Source of the DNA: Owenia fusiformis
Taxonomy: Eukaryota > Annelida > Polychaeta > Sabellida > Oweniidae
Direction: 5' to 3'
Length of the DNA: 64,000 bases
NCBI GenBank assembly: GCA_903813345.2
Contig: CAIIXF020000008.1
Location: 13,436,822-13,500,821 of the forward strand
Position 1 is the stretch's first letter, and every line of letters begins with the position of its first letter. Of the stretch, positions 12,701-24,700 are shown in pieces. A model generated the notes under the pieces. That model was not told the origin of the DNA. It did no database searches and worked only from the letters and a program-made list of their open reading frames with translations. The translations under genes and the position numbers were made by a program.

Positions 12701-15700
12701 TTGAACTTCTGAGAACATGTAGATGATTTAGAAAAAAATTGAAGTCAGTCTAAACAGTATTTGTTAAGTTATAGGAAGTTGTAAGAAATTGTTACAGACG
12801 CCGGACGCCAACCGCCAACCACCAACCGCCGTCGCAAAAAAACGGAGACCATAACAATATGTCACCACTTTTGGTGGTGACATAAAAAACGGAGACCATA
12901 ACAATATGTCACCACTTTTGGTGGTGACATAACAAAAAAACGGAGACCATAACAATATGTCACCACTTTTGGTGGTGACATAAAAATAGTCAACAATTAT
13001 ACCAATAATATAAGAATCTTGAGTATCTGAAGCCAAAAGAATTAATAATGATGTTTTATTCAGTTTTCATTTTAAAGTCTGTTTCTTGTCAGTTTAAAAT
13101 GCAGGGCTCAAAAATCTTTTATTTTGATTTCAATTTCAATTTTCAGTTTTATATATTTCCATGGATCAACTGTTTTTGGCTCCTTAGATGTCATTCTTAA
13201 ACAAATTAATATATAAAATACCAACAAAATATATTGTTTTGTTAATTATAAATAGGTAACAAAAATAACATGGCCTCCAATTTATCTGAAGATAAATTTT
13301 GTATGAATAATTTGGATATGGGCACCTCTCCCAGACACAAGTCATTTCTATAGAGTATTTCAATAGGAAGAGTCGACTTTAACTGAAGTCTTGAAATGGT
13401 CAGATGAACAATTTTGCCTTAGAAATTGGCTATTTTAGGGACACCTTCTGATCATTTACTTACCTTAATGAGCGAAAGATATTTCTGATAAAAATATCTT
13501 TTATCATCACTCGTACCAAAATGCTGATTTCATCATTATTCTTTATTGATAGAAAAATACTGATACTTACCTTAATTTGTAAAAATTCTTAAGCAAACTG
13601 TGTGAAATACAGGGTGTTCAAAAAAAAACGCTACCCAAAGAAATCGCTATATCTTGGAAAATACTAGTCCAATTGTGTTCATTTTTTCAGGAAAGAAAGA
13701 AGAGACTGTGTATGTATAGCTCATGTTGTTAGTTAGTTGTAAAACATGATGCCTTGGACAAATGCTCAAAAGACATTAGTATTGGAAAGATACGAAAAAC
13801 GCAGTCAGAGACTACTGCCGCAGCAATAAAACCAAATAACTTTCTAACCATAGTGTTTTGGCTATTCAAATTTGGCACAAATCATCTTCATTCAATGTAT
13901 GATAAATCTGTAGAGTGAAATCAAAATCACTCCAGGGACTTTACAGTTTTGGTCGAAATGCTTTCAAAACCCAGTCAAACACCCTGGTTCAGCCAGACTT
14001 AAGAAGGCATTCTGACCATGACTGTAAAGTCCCTGGAGTGATTTTAATGAAACTCCCCCAATTCACTACACATTATATGAAGATAATTTGTGGTGAATCT
14101 GAAGTGCCAAAACACCATGGTTAGAAAGTTATTAGGGTTTATTGCTCTGGCAGTCACCTCTGGTTGCGTTTTTCGTATCTTTCCAATACTAATGTCTTTT
14201 GAGAAGGTGTCCAAAACATCATGTTTTACAACTAACTAACAGCAGGAGCTATACACACATAGTCTCTTCTTTCTTTCCTGAAAAAATGAACACAATTGGA
14301 TAAGTATTTTCCAAGATATAGCGATTTCTTTGGGTTGCGTTTTTTTTTGAACACCCTGTATTATAATTATAATTCATGTATGATTTTATGATTACTTTCA
14401 AACATATTTAAAGATAATTGATTTTTGCAATGTTTTATTCTAATTATTAATTCATTAGATAAACAAAAGTATAACACTCTAATTATTCAATGAATGAGTC
14501 CAATATGATAATGTTGTTCCACTAACATGTGAGAAAATAGGAACTCTTCAACACAGGGAGATGGGGGAGAGGTATTGGACATTGTTTCTTTACATGTTAG
14601 AACATAGTTTGGGTTATTCAGGGCTTGTCTTTTATGGTTCTTGTGTCTTTTGTTAAACTCTAAGATTCTTAGATTTCTTGTTCTGTTTTGTAACATGTTT
14701 TGGTCATTTCCCATTTGTTTTCAATAATGTTACACACATAGCAGTTATACAGGACATCAGGCTATGTACCGTATAAAATGTACATTGGTTATACTGATCT
14801 GTCTGGATGATGACATTCAAGAATATGGGACCCAATTACGATCTTATTCGGGATCAACCTGAGACTACTTTATACAATAGACTATTTTGACTTTTAAGAA
14901 CCAACGCCATGTTTATGCATTACATATATCACATATTACCACACCACCTTCACCTTAAGTTATGTTATACGCCATACGCTATGTATTATTTCATTGACAA
15001 CCAGGGTTTATTTATGGACTTCTATATGGCTCACATAAGATGTAAAGTAAAATGGGTCATCCTAATATTGGTTACTGTTCAGTTTGGAATGTATTTTATA
15101 ATATCAAATATAATTGGAATATTTTGTGACGATACTGATTTATATATAACCACCCATATTATGGGCCAAGTACCAACCAATTTGCAAATTGTGATCATGC
15201 TACTCCAACCACTTTAAAGTACACCCTCAGCGATATCAAAATGGTAAATAAAAGCTATTAAAACACCATGTCAGCTTTAATACGCTTTTCAGCTATATGG
15301 AGAACATGAAGTTGCATGAAATAGCTTTGAAAATGAAATTAAAGCAACTGCTGGGTTATTTATGCAACACTGGAGTAAAAGGGGATATGTTGCTACTCCA
15401 CTACATAAACAGTGAGGAGAGCTTACAACAAACACAATGTGAACCAGATGTAATGAGTACAACTCTATCCTTCAAATCCGCATGGGTTAAAAACTATGCG
15501 CATTAATTAGTACTAGATATAGTATGACAGGAACTGGTTTTATGCTTTATTTCAGCATCCTCTAAACACTGAGTATAAAATAACACCATATATTTGTACT
15601 ATGCATATATCATGAAATCAAAGATAACATACTTCAATTAATAAATGTCATGATTATCAAGAGCAGCATGATTATGTAGTTTGCTCAGTTTACTAGGGCA

Positions 15701-18700
15701 GCTGAAAGTACTTCCACAGAGATTAATATTGTGATATATTGGGTGTCCCAAAATGACCTGCTTTTTGGCAAGTATTTTTTCAGCAAAAGATTACTCAAAT
15801 TCATTGAAAATTCTTGAAAGGTAGACAGAGTCTTTATCAGTAAGGGATACAAATATGTAAGAAATCAGTTACATATTATGAGTACTGACTAATTCAAAAA
15901 TGTGTGTCTAAAAATCAAATATCAGAGCTGCGCAATGAGGCCTTCATAGTGTTTGTGCCAGCTATTGCCTGTCAATCAGTTATACTCTCAAAATTGCTTG
16001 TCTGTTTGTCATGTTTTTAATTTCTTTCATTGTTCTCGGTATTCAAAATCCTTTCTGTCCAAAATTTCAGTTTAAAAGGATTAATGATGCCTTAAAGTGA
16101 AAGCGATAAGGCTACTATAGAAAACTGTTTCAAGGTGAAAGGATGAGGTGGAAGATGAATCGTAAAGGAATTAAGGGGAGGAGTTGGAGTCATGCAACTG
16201 TAAATAGACGTATGAACAAAAATGAAGAACATCCAACATGCATAAAAGGATGAAATGATTATGTCATGGGAGGCAAAATCATTGGAAGAGATGCACAAAA
16301 GCATTTCTGCTTGAAAAAACAGCTTCTTTCAGACCATAATAAGTGACTTTTCCATTGATGTTGGATATTTTAGCATGCTGTATTTAATTTTCAAAGAATT
16401 TTGCTTATCTTTCGCTGAGATAATACTTGTCCAGAAGAGCGTCTCACTTTTTGGGACACCCAATATATGTTTTAACTGATTCAGAAATGATTTTACGCCC
16501 AACTAAGCATATTAATAAAAACATTATTTTATGCTTCATACCACATCTTGGCTTTCATCCTCTTTGTCAGCTTTTTTCTCAGGTACTGGATCATCTGTCT
16601 GGTCCTCCATCTCAACCTGTATAAGCCAAGCACTCCATAAATTGTAATGTGTAATGGTATACAGGTTATTAACAAAATACATTTTATTAGTGTTTGGATT
16701 TATTTTCATATGCTTTCAATATTTCTTTTCCTTATAGTTGTTCTTAGCACTATGATTCTAATTACATTATAACACTGGAATAAACAGAAAGCAGCAATGC
16801 TAGGGGATAACAGATTCACTCCCAAAAATTCAATATATTTTAGCCCATGTGGAGACATATTCACGAATAGACCGATTGTACTTAAAACAAATAAAACATG
16901 TGATTGGATGTGAACATTAAAGGTGTAAATGTTTGAATAAATAAACTTACATCTGTAATAGAGGCCTCTTGTAACATGTTCCTGATATCAAGTCTGATGT
17001 AGTGGGAAGGGGTTTCTTCCCATCCTTCTGATATCTGCAACAAACATGTGCATAATGGTATATAATTTGCTTATAATAATATATAGCTTATAATCTATTG
17101 ATGATTGTGACTGGTGTCATTTGACAGTTTTCGGTTAAGGTAAGGTGGTTTGTTTCTTATAACTGGTATGATTTTTCCTTTCTCTATATTTTAATATCTT
17201 TTACATTTTTTACTTCCATTTTGCTTCTATAGTTTAAAATTAGTATCAACTACAAAAGCTGCATGATGACTTTTTGCATGCAGTGATTTGGAATACTTTT
17301 TACTTTTCACCTTATTGGCACTTGTGCTTATTTATATAACATTTACGGTACAAAAATTTTACCTTATCAAGTTCAGATAGTTTTCTATTGTGAGTGTTCC
17401 TCTTGGCACAAACAGCTGTTTCAGACTGTAACTCTGCTATATACACCTAAAGTAAACATCAAATCATAATAAAGTTTTGAAGTATTTTTGTAGAGAGAAC
17501 ATGTTACATGATTCATAGTATAGTAGTGTGTACTTCCGTAACTTGAAACCTTGTAGCCACCCTTGTACTATGTCTTTTTAAAATCTAAAATTGCATATTG
17601 CATGTTCTGGTTCCAAAGGAACTTTAATTGGCAATTTCCAACATTCTGTACCCTACCTAGAATTCTTTTTGTTTTTTCAAATCTTAAATTGCATGTTCTG
17701 GTTCCAAAGGATCTTTAATTGGCAATTTCTAACATTCTGTACCCTACCTAGAATCCTTTTTGTTTTTTAAATCTAAAATTGCATATTGCATGTTCTGGTT
17801 CCAAAGGAACTCTCATTGGCAATTTTTTACCATTCTGTCCTGTACCTTGAATCCTTTTAGTTTTTTAAATCTAAAATTGCATATTGCATGCTCTGGTTCC
17901 AAAGGAACTCTAATTGGCAATTTTTAACATTCTGTACCCCAACTAGAATCCTTTTTGTTTGTTTTTAAATCTAAAATTGCATATTGCATGCTATGATTCC
18001 TAAGGAACTTTAATTGGCAATTTTTAACATTTTGTATCGTACCTGGAATCCATTTTGCTTTTTAAATCTAAAATTGCATATTGCATGTTGTGGTTCCAAA
18101 AGGAACTCGAATTGGCAATTTTTAACATTCTGTACTTTATATACCTGGAATCCTTTAGACTTAGCATACTGCCAAAAGTCTGAATAATGGGCAGTTTGCT
18201 CATTAACTGCATCCAGGATGATGAATGGGAAGAAGCCATCGTCAATATTCTTCTTGAAACTTTTAAATAAACTTTTCCTGTATGTGTCTTCCATCTCAGC
18301 CTCATATTCATACTCTAAAAGCTGCAATCAAAAAATATATGTCTACATCAATTAATTAAGCTTATCCAAAAACCACTTATTGATACTTGTGTTTAATCCT
18401 TCCGACAATTGTGTTCACATAAATCAGAATGATCAAAATCTATAAAATGAAAATATAATGCAAAATAAATATGCAAATTCAAATCCCGATATTAAACTAC
18501 TCATACATGTACAGAGTTAATATGACAGCATAATAATAGACCTAGAACAATTCAAAGAAATTACAAAATCCAGTTCATGTTCTTTTTTACTAACCCTTTT
18601 CTTCACTTTCTTTCCTGTATCTGGATCTTTCTCTGTCTTCTCTATCTCAACCATGAAATAGTCATCCAAGCATAACATACGAGGGGCATGACCTCCGTTA

Positions 18701-21700
18701 GCCATTTCTTTGTCCTAAAAAATTCATTACAGTTTTGAATTTCAATTGATAAATACTAGTACTTTATGATCAATTCTAAATTTTAGTGATTTTCTGTTGA
18801 ATAAAAACAACTTGATAACTTGAAAACAATTTGATAGCAGTTTTTGAAAACGTTTTACTTTGGGAAACATTTCATCATACAGGCATTACAGGGTGACCCT
18901 GACCCCAAAAATTCCACCCACTACCTTTGGAATAAATTTCCCAATAATGAAGGAATATTCATGATTTTTTGTGTGTACTAATAATAGATTTTTCAATGAT
19001 TCCTTCATTATTGAGAAAGCTATTCCAAATATAGTGAGTGGCATTTTTTGGGTCACCCTGTATGTACAGGGTCTATGCTGTTGAATGTTGTTCTCAGAAT
19101 ATAATATCTACTCACCCTCATAAGCTTACTCAAATATGTTTTCCCTGAGCCAGGGAGACCCCTTAATATGACCACAATATTCTGTGGCCTTCCTTCTCTA
19201 CCAGGTTTACATAGTAAGTCATCTATATTAACTGTTTCAATTTTCTTAGGGTCTATGGGACCCTTGGGTACAGGGGGAATCTCTATTATGTCATCATCAT
19301 CTTTTAGTTTTTTCTTTATCTCACCAGTTGACATTGGTCGGAAGAGTGGATACCTTAAAATAAATAAATTCCAATTCCAAATAGAAACACTTTAATAAGA
19401 GATGGAAATTTGTCAACTTACCATATTCCAAAGTGTATCGCATTGATACTTTAAAAAGTTATCAATATGGCAAAACATTTCTGTCAGGAGGCAATTCACT
19501 TACTTTGTTTTTGTGTCCATTTTTTCAGCTTCTCTCTCTTTTTTACGTCTTTCCATTCTTTCTTCCAATTCTTTCTTTCGCTGATCTTCTCTATTTTGTT
19601 CACGTTCCCTTCGTTCCTTTGCCCACCGTTTCTCCTTCTCAGCCTGAGTTTCTGGTTTATTGTCAGTCTGCCCTGATGTGCGATCTCGTCCATAGAGACG
19701 GTCACGTGCACGGATTATCCTCTCACGCTCCCTACAATATTAACATAAACTATGAATATGGCTAAGTCTCCAAAATCTTGAATCAAAGGAGCTTGACTCA
19801 TTAACTAAATCATCCTGAGTCTTACAAAAGGGAATAAATATGATGAACTAATTCCATAATACTGTTGTGCATCAACATAAACAATTTGAAATGGGATGAG
19901 AGTAACAATAAACTTCAAAACACTCAGAAGGACATTAAAAAAATGGTTCAATAGTAGAAATCAAGCATACTTATCCTTCCTGTAAGAAAAGCTGCAATAC
20001 TTGAATTTCCCACAGCATTCAAACGATTTTTGCAGTCTGGTTAACACACAATTTTTGCAACAGTCACGTTTCTGTTAAAAACTAACGCGCAATTATACGC
20101 TACGCTGTTTTTAGGTCCAGAGTTCTTCCAGGAATTAGTATGAAACTTTCATTTGAAAGTCATACCTTTCTATGTTAGGAGAAGACCCGTTTTCTGAGAA
20201 TTCTAAGAGGATACAGTATTGAGGTATTGGGTAAAAGGTAATTTCTAATTACCCTGAGTGGGGCCGCAAGGTTTGGGATAAATAATGTATGATTGTCAAG
20301 AAACAGTAAATCGATTCTTTACCTTCTGGCTTCAGCCTAACTTCTTGCAGTAAAGGTTCATAAACTGCATGGAACCTGTGTTTCCAGCACTTCGGATATA
20401 TCATTATAGCTGGTGGAGCATCGGGAGATATGTCATGTCCTGTCTATAATCTCAATTATAAGTTGTGTGTGTGTACAACAAATACCCACCTTGATGATTC
20501 TCTGGACTCTCTAGATCGTTCCTTCTCTCTGCTCCTTTCTCTGGACTCTCTAGGTCTTTCCTTTTCTCTACTCCTTTCTCTGGAACGACGTGAACCATCT
20601 CTATCTCTTCTCTCCCTGTCTTTTGAACGTTCTCTGTCATGATCCCATGAGCGTTCCTGAACCCTATCTAGATCACGTGACCTCTCTCTGTCACCACGGT
20701 CAAATGCTCGCTCTCGGTCACGATCAAATGATCTGTCACGATCCCTATCTCTAGCATAAGGATCTGGTCGCGCATATGGGTCTCTTTCTGAGGGATGACC
20801 ATATGGATCTCTCTCTGGAGGTCGGCCATATGGATCTCTTTCTGGGGGTCGAGCATACGGATCTCTTTCTGGAGGTAGACCATATGGGTCCCTAGCATAT
20901 GGGTCTCGCTCAGGACGTCTTGCAAATGGGTCCCTCTCTGAGGGTCTTTCAAATGGGTCACGAGCATATGGGTCTCTGGCGTAGGGATCTCTTGCGTATG
21001 GATCAGGAGCATATGGGTCAAGATCTACAAAGAAATATAGCTTGATAAATGATTTGAACAGGAGCCTATCTGAAAATTTCTAGAAATGAAAAAAGCTGAA
21101 TTAAATCAAATTACTGAAAAGTTTTAGAAATGGGGGATCAAAATGTAATAGCTGAATTAAATCAAACATGTGTAAAAAGCACATACATTAGGGAATATGA
21201 AAAATTAATCTTAGAGCCATAATAAATGACCAAAGGTCCCTGTCCTCACACAGTGATCTGTTACCAAAGTGTGACTTTTTACCAGTTTTAATTTGTACCA
21301 CCAATTTGTACCAACAGAAATTAAAATAAAAAAAACTTGAGTAATGTCCATTATAATTTATTTTATCAATGTATATATCACCTTCAGCCCTGGCCGCATA
21401 TGGATCTGGGGCATACGGGTCTCTTGCATCTCTAGAATAAGGATCATCCTTAAACATATCATCTCTAGATTTAGCCCTTGCTTCTTTTTCCTGCTCAATA
21501 ACTGTCAAAGGATCTACACCATCTTTCGAATCTTTGGTATCTGATTGACCATGCCCGTATTCAATAACTTCTGGGGCCTTGATAGGCTCTTCTGGCTCTG
21601 GCTCTGCTACTGCTGGAGGTGGTGGTCTTTCTGTTAAAGGAACATAGAATTATATCATAATAATTACATGTTCAACCCTTGAAATTGATGTGACTTGTCA

Positions 21701-24700
21701 ATAGAAAATGCATGGTTATTAAATCTGTACAATTAGAAATAGAAACTAAGAATATAAGTGCTTCATTATAAATACTGCAGGTCTGTTTAACTGCTGTATT
21801 ATGTGAAAACTTTTTAAAACATTCTTATTTAACCAAATCTTACCATATGGTCTGCGGGGAACAGCAGAATCAGCATATGGGTCAGCGTATGGATCAGCAT
21901 AAGGGTCAGCATACGGCTCAGCATATGGATCATCAAGATTTCTTGCAGGAGGGACTCTTCTGCCCCTATTACATAAAACAGATATATAACACAAGGACCT
22001 CACAGGGGTCTTACTGCAACAACACCTAGCTTGGCTTTTTCAGCACTTTAAGACCTCTCAGTCAGCTCAAAAAAACAAAAAGGTTGTTTCATCAGCCAAT
22101 CAGACTAGAGGGAACAGGTGTTAATTCATTCATACACATAATCTTACACAAGAATAAAGGTTGTTTCATCATTTCCAACAAAATGGACACTGGGCCATTT
22201 GTATAAGAAGGTGTCCTGGCTCAATTCTCCCTAAAAGTGTACAGAAGTGTGAGATTAAGAGACATCAATAAAATTTTAAGTTGAAAATTCAGAAAGGGGA
22301 AACTTACCCTCTGACTGGTGGAAGTTCCTCTCCAAATCTAGCTCTCTTGGCAGCTGGGTTGGCATAAGCATCATCTGAATAAGGGTCATCATGACCATAT
22401 GGAACAACACCTCTGCCTCTACCTCTAACCATTCCACGACCTCTACCTCTGGGAACAATAGGCTCATCATAGGCAGGGTACTCCTCTTCTTCTTCCTCAT
22501 AGGTTTCTTCACCATACCCTTGTAGGATATCACTAACTCCACGTTTAGCTCTTGGGTACTCTCCTTGCCCATAGACCCCTCTCCCTCTGCCTCGTGCCCT
22601 AGGGGCTGGTATGCCACGACCCCTGGGAGTGATCCCACCACGACCTCTCATCCCACCTCTGATTTGGTAGCCATACTCATCATAAGCTTCAGCAGGCTGT
22701 TCCTCTTCTTCATATCCTTCCCAAGTCTCCTCACCCCAGGCTGATTCTTCTTGGTAAGCCTGTTTGTATGGGGCCATCCCCCTGCCTCTACCATTAGCTC
22801 CTCGGCCTCTTCCCAGAGGCTCCTGGCCATGTCCTCTCCCCCGAGCAAGCTGCTGGCCTCTGCCTCTCATAGCTGGGTATTCCTCTTGGTCATAGCCTGT
22901 GTCATAGGCATCAGCTCCCCTACCTAGACCCCTGCCCCTGCCGCGACCTCTAGCATTGTACTCCTCACTAAAGTCTGCCCAGTTTGTTCCCTAGATGCAA
23001 AAGATTATTTAATAAGTATAACTGTAAATGCTCATTCATGCAAGGTTTTTGAAAAGTAAAGTATAAATGAAATTAATACTCAGATGGTAATAAAGCGTGT
23101 ACCTCTTTCAGCTCCTGCCCAAATGCCATAGGCTCTTCTGTTTCTTCACCATAACCTTCTTGTTGGCCAATGCCTTTTCCTTTTCCACCAAAACCTTCCT
23201 GTCCTTCCTCACCATAGCCCTCTTCATTATAGTCCTCTTGTCCATAGCCCTCTTGCCCATAGCCTTCTTGCCCATAGCCTTCCTGACCGTAACCTTCATT
23301 ATATCCTTCCTGGCCATATCCTTCTTCACCATATCCTTGTTGATTTCCATATCCCTCCTCTCCCCAGGATTGTTCATCTGGCAGCCCTCTACCATATCCA
23401 CCTCTACCTCTCCCCCTGAATCCGAATGCATCCTGTCCTCTACCACTGGGACCACCCAGCTGTTGACCCCTGCCTCTCTCAGACGAGAATTGTGAACCTC
23501 TGCCCCGATCTCCGGGAAATTGTGAACCTCTGCCCCGTTCTCCAGGAAATTGCGAACCTCTGCCCCGTTCTCCAGGAAATTGCGAACCTCTGCCCCGGTC
23601 TCCAGGAAATTGCGAACCTCTGCCCCGGTCTCCAGGATACTGTGAGCCTCTACCTAGATTACCATAAAATTGGGAACCTTGTTCTTCATCTTCATTGGGG
23701 AATTGAGAGCCTTGGCCCTGATCTCCGGGAAATTGTGATCCTTGACCACGATCACCAGGAAATTGTGAGCCTCTACCACGATTACCAAGAAGCTGTGAGC
23801 CTCGACCACGATCACCAGGAAAGTGTGACCCACGACCCCTATCTCCTGGGAATTGTTGACCTCTCCCATAATTATGTCCTTTACTTGGACCTTCTTCCTC
23901 TGGTGGTGGGGGTGGGGGACCTTGACTCAACAGCTTGATAGCATCTGCTGCCCCTCCCATAAAACTGCCTGACTTTCCCTGTAACAGTAGGAGTAGATTC
24001 ATTAAATGTAATGACAGTGTTCTAAATGGCATGGAATACTAGGAAGTACATGCATGAAGTGAACACTGTGCAGTAAATCGTAGGTAATAAACAAGGTGGG
24101 ACAAGGCCATAGGGTCTTCAGGCACAAAATATAGAGAACCATTTCCTGACTGGCATAATCTGATTCCTCATTTCATTTGAGGTAGGAATTTGGGAAAAGT
24201 AGGTATGAACTAGACAACAGCAATTAAAATTGTTACAAAATATTAATATTACAATTTCTTGAGAGTCAAACTGACACTAAAATGGCAACAATTTTGAAAC
24301 TTGGCGTCATATTCAAAACTTGCTTTGAGCAGAACTTGTACTCACATGTAAAAATATTTGGCAGTATTTGAGTAACTGCCCAGACAGACAGACAGAGGAA
24401 CAGACACAGTTGAACGGAGGCATTCACCGTATCTCCCCCAAAGTTCATTCTATAGGATAAATAATAGTACAAATGTATAACTATATACCTTGTTAGGATC
24501 ATCAGGCTTTTGTTGTTTGTTATTTTTGTCCTTGGTATTGTTATCATCTGTTTCATCATCATCAAGGTTGATACATTCACTATAACACATCAATGTTAAG
24601 GTTAAGAATAAACAAGAGATTAATAGAGGGAAATTCCATGTGTCATGATTGGTATAAAACATGAAATACATTTTCATAAATTTTGTGATTCTATTTTTCA

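Noticed and set aside
12764-13036. Minus-strand 90-codon frame
   Set aside because: Generated by the tandem hairpin repeats at the right end of the satellite element.
14909-15217. Plus-strand 102-codon frame with hydrophobic stretches
   Set aside because: Composition matches AT-rich intron; no homology, no promoter or polyadenylation context. Kept as intron sequence.
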